From assembly GCA_000969725.1 (NCBI GenBank), contig JXSR01S010302.1: a stretch of 21,374 bases of DNA; one strand, given 5' to 3'. A program made the translations under genes and the position numbers. This stretch comes from Ophiothrix spiculata (Eukaryota; Echinodermata; Ophiuroidea; Amphilepidida; Ophiotrichidae). Every line of letters starts with the position of its first letter. The stretch's first letter is position 1. The notes below the pieces were generated by a model. It saw only the letters and a list, made by a program, of their open reading frames with translations. It was not told the origin of the DNA and made no database searches. Below, one piece after another: positions 9,701-18,816 of this stretch.

Positions 9701-11188
9701 ATAAATAAACACTATTAAAATGGTAGTAGGAAATAGATGCTGGTATGTTGTGGCAAATTGTCTAAATCATGGAATTTATCTCAAACTTGCTATATAAGCT
9801 CCAATGCTTATTTGACGTCTGATCAGTTATTTCAATTAATAACGTAACTCCTAAAAGCACACAAAAGGACTGCTATAAAATCCTTAACATTTGTTTCGAA
9901 ATCTGCAACAATATCTTCAATCTGAAATAAACTCCTCCACATAAGGCACACTTGTAAAAGATTGGTCTTTCTTCTTCTATGACATCATAACAACTTTGGA
10001 AATAATGTAGGTTGCATCTTATAGACTGGCAAGACACTTTACAGTCTATCCATCAAAACTTCAATCACAGAAAGAGATCCTTTCAAATAACAGAGTTTTG
10101 ATCCATGAACTTCTATCTCTATCTTAAGTTACAGACATAATCATAACAGATCATTTCAAAGAATAGCGGAAACCAAACTACAAATTAGCCCATAATCCGT
10201 GCAATTTCACTTCCACAGCAGACTGGCATTTCTTAACACCTTCCCCTCACCCAAGATGAATTACAACTCCATCTCACACCAATAGATACCAAGCAATTTA
10301 ATAATCTCATCCCTCAGGTGATTCTTCTTCTCCACCAATTCTCATAGGAATACCAATTTACCCATGAACTGTTCACCCTTAGTATAGTGATACTATTCAC
10401 ATCATACACAAAGTACCAAGTTCATTATAATAGTATCGGATATGCAAATTGCATAGACATCAGTCGGCTTTGATGAGGATGTATATGTAAGGGTACTCCC
10501 AATTTTTAAATATTCTGCATATCAACATCACTGTGAAGTACACAAATTACAATTTCATCAAGCAAATTGCCAAAAATAGTTCAAGCTCTTTACCTAGGAC
10601 AAACATGGCATAACAGGCGCACTGCATATACACAAGCTCTTTATTTTCATATTAGCAATGCCAATAACTTGCTTTAATCACATCCCAAAAGAATCTATTT
10701 GGAATTTATCCATTAAAATGATTGAAACAGGTTAAACTACATGCACTTCATCCATTCCTACATGCTTGAGTTAAAAGCAACTCCTTGAGAAAAAATGCCG
10801 CATTACATCTACGGCAACTCTTTCGTGAAGTTGAGAGCTATAGGTCTGCTAGCATGCGGCCTCTGGTTGATTGCTCAATTCAAGTATCCAAATCAGGTGT
10901 TATTCACTTTAGCTATTTATATCACACCTGAATTTAACAAGAAATAGGTTTCGGGTAAGGATATGCCACTGTCGAAATAATAAAGATGCACTGACTGTTC
11001 CTAGAAGATATCTTGAAAATTTGTTTTCTTGTCAGTTAGGCTCTCGAAGCATGGGTCTTCATTGAACTCTGATTTTCTTGTCCTCAACTAATGTCCACCA
11101 ATAGATATGTTACTCTGCCTGGCAGTGATTTGTTATTAGACCATTGTATGGGGGAGGGGGTTACTTATATAGATGAAAGGTACAGGAC
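6750..11188. other. 4.4-kb stretch without recognisable gene; strong C-over-G skew on the plus strand
   Basis: The open frames here (for example 6807-7085 minus, 7995-8183 minus, 9043-9461 plus) lack domains, good start context or clear splice structure. They are not called. I find no inverted-repeat elements or tandem arrays. Base composition is one-sided in the middle: in 10201-10380 I count 58 C against 16 G, and lines around 8881-9000 and 9241-9300 are similar (C to G of about 3 to 1 or more). G- and T-rich minus-strand sequence is what one expects over a minus-strand transcription unit, so this may be an intron or long untranslated region of such a gene. Confidence 0.5.
7062..7077 (+). 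promoter_or_regulatory. X-box-like (RFX) motif
   Basis: GATCGCCATGGAAACC resembles the imperfect palindrome bound by RFX transcription factors (GTNRCC followed by RGYAAC). Half-matches (CCATGGCAAC) occur at about 6820 and ATGGCAAC at about 5298. On its own a motif of this length proves nothing. It would matter only if transcription of the minus-strand candidate starts nearby. Confidence 0.2.
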
Positions 11189-11334
11189 GTTGCGATGTGT
11201 TGGAATTTTCCCTGTGCAATAATCATATACCTTGCCATGGGTTTTACGTCTTTGTGAAATCCAGTCTAGCTGCACACTGGATGCATCACAGCTACAATGC
11301 ATCGCAATTGTTTAGTGCAATCGACCACAGATCA
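11189..11334 (-). mobile_element. Partial copy of a dispersed repeat (fuller copy at 18817-19064, opposite strand)
   Basis: Reading plus here aligns with the minus strand of 18970 down to about 18818. Shared strings include GTTGCGATGTGTTGGAATTT, TTCCCTGTGCAATA, GTCTTTGTGAAAT, CAGTCTAGCTGC, CATCACAGCTAC and AATCGAC. A small internal deletion and scattered substitutions separate the copies. Only about half of the fuller element is present, and the other inverted end is missing. Confidence 0.85.
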
Positions 11335-11558
11335 CTATAGAACAAATAGTATATATGTCTTTTTTGAAGGGTCAACAAAATGACTTGTATTGTTACTAAA
11401 CAAATCTTCATATCTGAACTGTTGGGTTGACAGCATCTAATCTAAATCTGAATCTAATCTTTTTATCAAATACCAATATGAACACAAACTTCAAATATAA
11501 TGTTCTACATGTACTTGCCAGCTTGCGCTATCGATTTGTTTCCTGCGCCATGACAGGC

Positions 11559-11668
11559 GTATCAGAATTAGGATACCCCTCAATATCCTTATTCTGACAT
11601 GGGTATCACAATTTGGATACGAAATGTACGTGGGTATCCGAATTCGGATACGTATCCGAATTGTGAGT
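11559..11668. repeat. Cluster of GTATC-AATT-GGATAC palindromic modules
   Basis: Three 18-bp modules fit GTATC..AATT.GGATAC: GTATCAGAATTAGGATAC (11559-11576), GTATCACAATTTGGATAC (11603-11620) and the perfect palindrome GTATCCGAATTCGGATAC (11634-11651). A degraded inverted version (ATATCCTTATTCTGAC) lies at 11583-11598. A further half module, GTATCCGAATTGTGAG, abuts the third from 11652. Spacing is irregular (44, 31 and 18 bp between starts). It may be a remnant of a foldback element, a small satellite or an array of dimeric binding sites. Confidence 0.8.
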
Positions 11669-11783
11669 TCCGCCGAACTGATATCTAATAACGATTAATG
11701 GCCCAAAATATATTCGCTTAATGTGAACATGGCCTGAGAACTCAGATAATAATAAGTGTTTCATATGGGCAAGCAAAATGTTT

Positions 11784-12023
11784 TGAACTCTTTTCGCACC
11801 AGAAAGGCGTAACTATAAAAATATCTGTAAAAAAGTGAAGAAAATCAGAACTCGGCTAATAACAGCCTGATACGAAGAGGTATCTAGCGCCATCGTCACG
11901 TTTGGCAAAAAGAATAAGACTGCCTTCTACAGCTACCATAAATGAATACCCTGCGATGCTCTGAGTGGCTTTCTGTCTAAATAGAACCGTTTGGGAAAAA
12001 GAAAACCGGAGCGAAAGAGTTAA
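11784..12023. mobile_element. About 240-bp piggyBac-like MITE (CTCTTTCGC ends)
   Basis: The right end, read inward on the minus strand from TTAA at 12023-12020, is TTAACTCTTTCGCTCCGG. The left end at 11784 reads TGAACTCTTTTCGCACCAG, so it has the same motif with one inserted T and an eroded TTAA. Ends of the form TTAA followed by CYCTTTC are typical of piggyBac-type elements. The 69-codon minus-strand frame at 11856-12065 crosses the element boundary and is not considered a gene. Confidence 0.55.
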
Positions 12024-13060
12024 ATCAGTTGTAGTTCTTGTTGTACATAGGTTAAGCAAACACACAAACTTGACTGTAACATTTGCTGTGTAAAAACAAA
12101 TGTTTACAAGTGGAATTTACCTGAACAAACTTATTAGAAGTCGATTGTTCTACAATGTACATGATTGGATAGGCAAATTATTATCCCTAATTAGTTAATT
12201 GCTTCAAATGAAACACACAAATGCTATGATATATGCAGACCCAATTTGAAAAGCCAAATATATGATTTGGTTTAAATTGATTGAACTTATCCAGTTAAAA
12301 TATTAATGACTGTTATATATATATATAAATAAAGTTGTTTCAACTTTTAGATTTCCTAAAGTGACTTTCTTATGTATGATAGTTTTGCAGGAAACCAAAT
12401 ATTAGTTAAATTGGTTCTTTAATAAAGCATAGCCTCATTTGTACATTAAATATTGTTATGCGTGTACTACAAACAAACTACAACATAATGGCCAAGTTCC
12501 TGATTACCCATGATGCATTGCATTTCAAATCAAAGGTTGCCAGTTTTATAACATCAATTTATAAAACAACATCATTAACATAACAAGCTTTGAGGAAATA
12601 TGAAACAAGTACAGCATCTTACTCAAAAATTCCTAAATGATTTATCACCAAGAAGATACAAGAATTTAACCAAATCTCACTTTACTTTTAGCACTGTGGT
12701 GGCCTGCGACCAGCATCCAAATTCAAAACAACCTTACACATGTTAGCGAGTTTAAAACTAACAAAATTATTTGTGCTGTTAACACTCAATTTGGTAACCC
12801 GCATTCAGGAACTGCCCAATTTCCCAGTAAGCATGACTTGGCTAGGATTCCAAGTGATAGACTTCAATGGATCACGTCTATGAACACAGAAAACACATGG
12901 TCGTTTTCTAACAAGCAACTTCCACAACCTCTAGCGTCCCTTACACAGCAAATATCCACATGAAGGACAAACCAAAAACTTCAGCACTTGACATGCTTTA
13001 CCCCGATTGCAAAATTTGAATTCCAGCTTCGGTAATTTTGCAATAATGTATAGAAATCCA
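12024..13060. other. 1-kb AT-rich stretch without recognisable gene
   Basis: It contains a short (TA)n run at about 12314-12326. I see no inverted-repeat element and no plausible exon. If the minus-strand gene model holds, this is the 5' part of its first intron. Confidence 0.5.
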
Positions 13061-13070
13061 CTACACCTAC

Positions 13071-13097
13071 CTGAAAGCGCACTCGTTTTGAGGACAT
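13071..13097 (-). CDS. Possible first coding exon (MSSKRVRFQ) of an unidentified minus-strand gene
   Basis: On the minus strand GGGAATATG (ATG at 13097-13095, A at -3) opens nine codons, MSSKRVRFQ. They end in TTTCAG|GTAGGTG, a near-consensus splice donor (last exon base 13071), phase 0. KRVRF contains R-V-x-F with preceding basic residues, the known docking motif for protein phosphatase 1; a functional meaning here is inference from five residues. The upstream 200 bp is richer in CpG than most of the window and carries an inverted CCAAT box. The frame stays open upstream to give a 118-codon ORF, so this could instead be the end of a longer exon containing CKCRVSPANGG. I recognise neither form. 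Confidence 0.3.
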
Positions 13098-13290
13098 ATT
13101 CCCGTACGATGCATTGATATCGCTGTGTAGTACTTCAGGACAGGACATAGCGTCATCACACTGCGAGACAAACTTTGACCCAAATGGCGTACTTCCCCCA
13201 TTTGCTGGGCTAACACGACATTTGCAAAAAGTTCTAGTCGTCAAGTCATCATTTCCTTCAAAACAATGGCTAGACCAATGGGAAGCGTAC
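13071..13290 (-). promoter_or_regulatory. CpG-richer patch with inverted CCAAT box; candidate promoter/5' UTR
   Basis: About ten CpG dinucleotides fall in about 220 bp, unusual for this window. CCAAT on the plus strand at 13275-13279 reads ATTGG on the minus strand, roughly 180 bp upstream of the candidate ATG. No TATA box is obvious. The patch suits a minus-strand promoter and 5' UTR, but a conserved coding exon would look similar. Confidence 0.3.
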
Positions 13291-13316
13291 TTAGTGAAGG
13301 AAATTATTGATAAATA

Positions 13317-13612
13317 AAAACACGAGTAATGAATCAAACTTTATGAATGCACTTATATGAATATCAACTTTATGACTTAAATGACACTACAATATCGCCA
13401 GTGTCAATGGATTTCAAACTGAAGTACAATATAGAACGGACATTTTTTTCTATGAGTAGAGTGGGATAGGCGGTTGCTTTCAAAAGTTTGTTTGCGTTCA
13501 TGCCTGAGAACCCTACCTTAGAAGTTAGAGATAGGGTGTGGGTTAAGAGTGATTTGAGTGAATGATCATCCTGGTTTTGAAATGTTTACGTGCTAAATTT
13601 GAAATGTGCCCA
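13317..13612. other. Non-coding stretch between candidate promoter and microsatellite
   Basis: No open frame, repeat or inverted-repeat structure worth calling. It would lie upstream of the proposed minus-strand gene. Confidence 0.5.
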
Positions 13613-13616
13613 TTTT

Positions 13617-13661
13617 AATAAATGAATAAACAAACAAACAAACAACAAACAAATAAACAAA

Positions 13662-13708
<47 letters not shown>

Positions 13709-13750
13709 AATAATAAAATAATAAATAAATAAATAAATAAATAAATAAAT
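13617..13750 (+). repeat. (TAAA)n/(AAAC)n microsatellite, about 130 bp
   Basis: A long run of AAAT tetranucleotides with an AAAC-rich left part (AACAAACAAACAAACAAC) and two 5-bp irregularities near 13710. On the minus strand it reads as repeated FIYL, which explains the two overlapping 78- and 87-codon frames there. Confidence 0.98.
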
Positions 13751-14275
13751 GAATACAATTAGTGTTGTCTGTGCACTTTTGATTTGTATGTGTGTGATAT
13801 ACATTTTGTTGTCTGTGGTCATGCGCCGTAAATCGGGTTACTTTTTGGTAACACACAGAAAATGAGCAAAACCAGGAGTTTTCACTTTGCGTTACTTAAA
13901 CTTTAAAATATTCACATTAAGATAGGACAAGTGTATATATTCTTACAGGGTAAAAAGGAAGGAATAATCCTATTATAGTTTCAAGGTCATTATACAGGGT
14001 GTGCAGAAAATATATAGGGTGCAACATAAGAAATAATTCAAAAAATAGGGTTTTTTTTCAGATCCAATTTTTGTAACCAAGAACTTGCTTAATATAATAT
14101 AGCTACATTCATCACAAGTACCAATCAATATCTTCCAACCCTCTTCTTTTAGTTTTTCATTAGTATCCAATCGCTTATTCAGGGTGATTTAACATAAAAC
14201 AAATAATGACCTCATATGACCCCTGAAAATACTTTTACCCCCAATCGGTTATGCCACATGTCAACCCACTAGAGG
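13751..14275. other. AT-rich stretch, no recognisable gene
   Basis: A 65-codon minus-strand frame (13973-14170) has no identifiable domain. ACAGGGTGTGCAGAAAA near 13994 resembles the ends of some Tc1/mariner-type elements, but no inverted partner is seen. Confidence 0.5.
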
Positions 14276-14504
14276 TGTGTCCTAGTACTCGAGTCTTATG
14301 AAAATTCATGATTGTATGTGGAAATAGTGACATATTTTCCAACCATGTGTACCTTTCTTGACCATAGAGGTTTTTTGACCCCAGATGACCCAGATCACCT
14401 TCAATTCCATTTATTTTTATGTCACATATGTACCTTTGCCATGAAATCATTGTGTCCAAATCTTATGAAAATCTATGCAAGTATGTGGGAATAGAGTCCG
14501 ATTA
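14276..14504 (+). repeat. Imperfect direct repeat pair, about 172 bp apart
   Basis: The segments at 14276-14331 and 14451-14504 share GTGTCC, then TCTTATGAAAAT, then a C(A)TATG-type stretch and GTATGTGG.AATAG. One has a 7-bp gap relative to the other. Between them lies TTTGACCCCAGATGACCC, a phrase type often seen in dispersed animal repeats. This is probably a piece of an older repeat with internal repetition. Confidence 0.6.
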
Positions 14505-14515
14505 TGTGATTCACT

Positions 14516-14545
14516 GGCTCCGCATCCTGCGGCTCTGCATCCTGC
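14516..14545 (+). repeat. 15-bp tandem duplication
   Basis: GGCTCCGCATCCTGC is followed directly by GGCTCTGCATCCTGC (14 of 15 identical). A small GC-rich island in an AT-rich background. Confidence 0.9.
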
Positions 14546-15203
14546 ACCGCTTTGATTAATCAACACATTAACTAATCCCAATTGAAAACGAAATTAGCTA
14601 AACACATACAGTTTTCATTTTATCAAAATATATATATTCCCCTTTTATATGATACCAAATTTACTAGTTTCTATCATAAATTAAGGGAATTATGACATTG
14701 AAAACAAAGTGCAGTAAGGGAATGTGTTACTGCATCGCTTTATTAGGTTACCCAATATATAACGCATGACCCTGTGCATTTGTGAAAAGCTAAGGAAATA
14801 CGTTCTGGTGTACTTTTTTGATTGGGTCAATTCATTGATCTATAAATGCACCCCTCTCCTACTTGGTCCTACCTACTCTCCAAAATGAAAATGTTAGGGG
14901 GTCCTGTTTCTTCATGAATATGGATAAATAAATTGGCAAACAATTTTATTTACTATGAAACATTCACCACATTGTCTATATTGTTTTAAAAAATCTTCAC
15001 TTGACCCCAGTCCTACATTTACTTGAAACCGGGCTTGAAACATGATGATGATCGGAAACTACTGTCCATTGCATTTAGTTAAAATCATAGCTGAAAATGT
15101 CACCCAGCAGGGTTGCAAATTACAAGAATCACGAGGTGTATGTGGGGAGGGGTGCAATCATGTCCACAGCCTGGAATCTTTGGAAGAAAAGGATGTAAAT
15201 CTT
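14546..15203. other. AT-rich stretch, no recognisable gene
   Basis: I see no inverted-repeat element. A 61-codon frame starting at 15042 has no features that support it. Confidence 0.5.
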
Positions 15204-15257
15204 GAAATATTTTTTCATAATTTTTAGAGCGAAATATTTTTTCATAATTTTTAGAGC
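15204..15257 (+). repeat. Perfect 27-bp tandem duplication
   Basis: 15204-15230 and 15231-15257 are identical: each begins GAAATATTTTTTCATAATTT and ends TTAGAGC. No divergence is visible, so the duplication is recent or maintained by homogenisation. Confidence 0.95.
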
Positions 15258-15455
15258 TAAATTACTTAGCAAAGTCCGTACTTGAATTTGACAGCACAGA
15301 AGACACTTTTTGTCAGACAAGGGAAAGGAACAGTTCCTTTAAGTTAAGTTACTTAACAAACATTCTATATTCTACTACATGAATGTCAAACTATATTATT
15401 GACACAAGGGCCCTTAAAGTACCATCAGCTGAACTGTTATGGACACAAACATTAT

Positions 15456-15581
15456 GGCGCGTATTCAAAAAAGGTGTTTAGCTAAACCACTTCAACAGTC
15501 TAGTGGAAAAGTTAAATGAGCTGTGCTGTTGACGAGAATTAAGATTGTGGTTTAACTAAACACCTTTCTGGAATACGGGCC
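15456..15581. mobile_element. 126-bp MITE with 35-bp inverted repeats (GGCCCGTATTC ends)
   Basis: The left arm (15456-15490) and the reverse complement of the right arm (15547-15581) share GGC.CGTATTC..A.AAAGG, then GTGTTTAG.TAAACCAC, with about four mismatches over 35 bp. The two arms make up over half the element, so the RNA or single strand would fold into a long hairpin. Flanks are TAT on the left and TAA on the right, possibly an eroded 3-bp target duplication (Harbinger-type elements use TWA), but this is uncertain. Confidence 0.85.
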
Positions 15582-16030
15582 TAAGTATTTAGGTTTTGTT
15601 TTAAAAACATATCAAAAATAAAAAAAATAAAAGAATCAACACTTTCAGATGCAAGGAGCATAACAACCACAATCACCATTTTTCAAATATCTGAGTGTCA
15701 AGTTACCAGAGCACTTGATACACTGCCCTCTACTTATATTTCACACTTACAACTAAGGCTTAAAGAGGGAGGGAGCTATGAATCATGCTTTGGTTGTATT
15801 TATTTTTTTCCAAATAAAAAATACTGATCAGGAAAGTGTAAAGCTTTTATATACAAAACTTCACTTTTTCTGTGAATCTTACCCATTAACCAACCATCTT
15901 GTTATTCCAAACTAAGTTAAAATTCACATAAGCAGCATTTGAATTCAGTGAATTGTGTTATTTGCAAATCTAGGGTAATTTTTGTGCTCTACAATATTGA
16001 AAACCAGACAGCCTCCGTTATATGCAGAGA
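15582..16030. other. Non-coding stretch, no recognisable gene
   Basis: AT-rich with short homopolymers; no repeat ends or exon-like segment seen. Confidence 0.5.
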
Positions 16031-16035
16031 CCAAA

Positions 16036-16112
16036 TCTTGAAGCAACTCAGTAGTTAGTGCTATGGGTGTCATTGGTTTTGGAAATAAGAAATTCCCAGT
16101 TCAAATCAGGGT
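16036..16112 (+). repeat. tRNA-like sequence, probably a SINE head or tRNA pseudogene
   Basis: AACTCAGTAGTTAGTGC (about 16046-16062) resembles the D-arm/A-box of tRNAs (TAGCTCAGTGGTTAGAGC), with the first T changed. AGTTCAAATC (16099-16108) resembles the B-box GGTTCAAATCC. The A-to-B spacing is about 50 bp, longer than in most standard tRNAs, and no acceptor stem pairing is evident. A working tRNA is unlikely; a tRNA-derived SINE remnant is the better reading. It abuts the inverted-repeat element starting at 16117. Confidence 0.4.
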
Positions 16113-16116
16113 GAAT

Positions 16117-16299
16117 ACAGACCTGAAACCGAATTTTCAAAAAAAAAAAGAGCTGAAAACCATTAAAAATCCTGCACCAAAGAGCTCAAATTTGGCTGAT
16201 TTATCAAGAAAAGAGTTGAAAAGTATAATAAAAAGAGCTGAAATCAGCTGAAATGTGAAATAAAAAGAGCTGAAATCAGCTGAAAAGTTTCAGGTCTGT
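16117..16299. mobile_element. 183-bp inverted-repeat element with ACAGACCTGAAAC ends
   Basis: ACAGACCTGAAAC at 16117-16129 is exactly inverted at 16287-16299. The interior is A-rich and repeats the phrase AAGAGCTGAAA several times, including a 27-bp duplicated unit. No coding capacity. The 62-codon frame starting at 16063 runs from the tRNA-like sequence into this element and is not a gene. Confidence 0.75.
16227..16285 (+). repeat. 27-bp repeat, two copies 32 bp apart
   Basis: AATAAAAAGAGCTGAAATCA followed by GCTGAAA occurs at 16227-16253 and again at 16259-16285, separated by TGTGA. It lies inside the inverted-repeat element 16117-16299. Confidence 0.95.
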
Positions 16300-17206
16300 A
16301 AATAACGACAGGTTTTTCAACCCTCTATTTTGAGAGGAGCTGAAAAATTAAAAAGTTCATCAATCTGTTTAAAAGTCAGTATTGCAAACCATTCTTGAAA
16401 AATGTTGATTTATGTGCATTGCAGTTTGTATGAGGAATTCATTTCCCTACCAGCGTTTCCTCAGAAAAAGATGTAGGCCTATCCAATTATCATGATTCTG
16501 AAGTGTTTGATTTGCAAAACTGAATTGTAAATCTAAATCTGACTTAAAACCTGTATGATTCCCAATATCATGGGAACATGCCAAGGAACCATTTTAATGA
16601 GATATGTAACATCTGGTGAAGTTTAACCTTAGGTTACACTTGGATTTGAAAATGGAGAGTTTTACTGTGAGATTTGAACAAAATCATTAAAAAAATAAAA
16701 ATAATGATGCAATTGTTTTCTTATTTTTAATTTTGTATTTTTAATATTTGAAGTGGTTTACCAATCCATTTGGGGTTCTAGTATGTCAGACTGTATTGAA
16801 CAAGAAAAATGATGATCAAACACATTTATCCATGCCCTAACCAACCAAAGTATTCTCACGTATATGAGGTATTAGAACTGTTTTACGATTTTCTAGAGTG
16901 GAGATTTGGTGAGATCCTGGTGAGATTCAGATCGGCAAGGATAAATCTTTAATACATTTCAAATTATTGGGATCTGGGCCAAACTACTGTCAGAGGATGA
17001 ATGAAACAGGTAGGCTTTATACAGTAGGCTACATTGTATATTTTGAAACTGTCTGGGACCTTTGACAAATTACACGTCAAACCCCCCTAAATCAGCCAAG
17101 TAGACCCAAGGCAGCATCCATGTCATAGTTTACGTGATTGAATGCCAAATGTTACAAAATCTAATATCAACAACCTGCTTAGAATCCAGCTCTGAAAAGG
17201 GTTTTA
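16300..17206. other. Non-coding stretch, no recognisable gene
   Basis: No structure beyond short A/T runs, and no exon-like open frame. Confidence 0.5.
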
Positions 17207-17207
17207 A

Positions 17208-17429
17208 GGGCGCACCATTAAATTTCCAGGTGGGGATCAGTAAGTTTTTTGAAAAAAAATCCCTCTCTACAGGGAGAAGGAAAAAAAATCCTCCCTGAAC
17301 ACGGTATAGGGGAAAAAACAGTAATTTCCAGGGGGAAAATATTTTCTCCCGAATGTGGCACAATAAAAAAATTTAACCACGAACCAAACTTCCTGCTCCC
17401 CCCTGGAAATCTAATGGTGCATGTACCCT
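17208..17429. mobile_element. About 222-bp MITE with GGGYGCACCATTA..CCAGG ends
   Basis: The left end GGGCGCACCATTAAATTTCC (17208-17227) continues AGGTGGGG. It matches the reverse complement of the right end, which reads GGGTACATGCACCATTAGAT then TTCCAGGGGGG from 17429. The match is good apart from a 3-base insertion and about three substitutions. Internally, stretches of GGGGGAAAA and CCCTCTC recur in both orientations (for example TTTCCAGGGGGAAAATATTT at about 17324). The two overlapping frames here (17130-17363 minus, 17249-17437 plus) are by-products of the inverted structure. Confidence 0.8.
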
Positions 17430-17600
17430 GCTTCTAGATTCATAACCTAGAAATGATGTAGTAAAAATAGGCAGTTTATAGCCATTTAGTTCGAAGCAGG
17501 AATTCAAAACTGCAACTAGCGACCATAATAGCAAACCAGTCATCCATCACGTTCTAAACATTAGGCATGAGAATAGTAATGCAATGTCGTAATTAATTAC

Positions 17601-17799
17601 GAGGTGGGGTCACACAGGGTTTTCACCGCATTACTTTCAACTTTATTATAATAAATCCATCTCAACGACGGAAATTGTTGTCGTTCATTTTTTTTAATGC
17701 GACGACGACCCTATTGTAATAAATAGGGGTCAGACGTATTATGACAGCAACATTTATTGCAGTAAATGCGACCTTGTCGTTCGTCTGACCCTGGCCTAA
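17601..17799. mobile_element. Probable about 200-bp inverted-repeat element with AGG..GGGTCA.AC ends
   Basis: The left end AGGTGGGGTCACACAGGG (from 17602) resembles the inverted right end AGGCCAGGGTCAGACGAACG (read from 17797 on the minus strand). An internal copy of GGGGTCAGACG lies at 17726-17736. A hairpin CCCTATT/AATAGGG (17709-17715 and 17722-17728) divides the element. Several CGACGAC and TTATTNNAATAA phrases recur. The ends are less well conserved than in the other elements. Confidence 0.55.
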
Positions 17800-18815
17800 G
17801 TTTTGCAGGAAACTACTTAAATGATTCAAATGAGGCTTATTTTCAGCACTTTTTGCCGATTTTGACAAACATTTTGAAGAAATTCCTGGAAAATCAGCAA
17901 CATTTTTTTTACTGTCACAAGGCCTTTCAATTCTGATGGCATTTACTTAAATGTGCAAAGCTGGGGTCTTGATCACATAGTAAATCTAAGACTGTTTCAG
18001 TAAGGTTAACCTGAGACCATAATTTTATGCATAAACACCATAGCGCTGTTCTTTATTATTCAAAGAGATAATTTTTCTTTCATGTTGTTATATCTAAAAA
18101 GAGATTTCCCACGATCTTTTCTGTGCCCTGCAACAACTGCAAATAGATATGGGAGAAGAATAGGAGCCATTCATGAAATCTTGTGGGTGTGTACAAGTCA
18201 AGATGCCTGCATGGTAATGAACCATGCAATGCTTGGGGTTTTCACTAGCATCCATCACTGGATTTCCTCCCTAAAGTTGCCAATTATTATCTTTTTGTAA
18301 TTTGCAAATGATTGTGATACAAAATGTAGCAATTGCAACTTAAGAGTATCCACCATGGCATTTTTACAAGGTGCAAAAGTTCATGAAATTAAACATTTCT
18401 AAGGCCGCATAAATAAATAAACTTGTTTCTCGTCCCCTCCCTCCTCACTTTTTGGTGCCACACCAAAGGACAGGGCCAAAGGAAGGGCATAGGCTACAAC
18501 AGGCCCAGGATTGAGCTTTCGAGGCCTTTGCAAAGGAACAAATGACACTACATCCTCTCTCAGTATGGTAACAGTAAATGGAGATTTTCTTGACAGAATT
18601 TGAAAATAGAAGGAATTAAACAATGTGAACACTTCAAAGTTTTGAAATCTTAGAGCAGTATTACCCAGCATGATATAACCCGGCCATGTTTATTTATGTT
18701 ATCAACACCAGCCACATTCTTGGAGTATCTTTGCTGTAAATTCCTGTAGTAAAATTAAGTCTTAGCTGATTATCTTTATGTGTGATAAAGGTAGCAGGCT
18801 GGTTTGTACCAAACC
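17800..18815. other. 1-kb stretch, no recognisable gene
   Basis: It contains a small palindrome GCATGGT/ACCATGC (18210-18228) and nothing else I can support. The open frames at 18082-18300 (plus) and 18399-18671 (minus, 90 codons) show no domain, splice context or compositional signal. Confidence 0.5.
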
Positions 18816-18816
18816 G

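Noticed and set aside
12981-13337. 118-codon minus-strand ORF (contains CKCRVSPANGG) as a complete gene
   Set aside because: It reads straight through a near-consensus splice donor at 13071/13070, and its ATG has no supporting context. It is kept only as an alternative reading of the candidate first exon.
13586-13856. 78- and 87-codon minus-strand ORFs rich in FIYL
   Set aside because: They are translations of the (TAAA)n microsatellite.
14378-14400. TGACCCCAGATGACCC as a nuclear-receptor response element
   Set aside because: The half-site orientation and spacing are poor, and such phrases are common in dispersed repeats.
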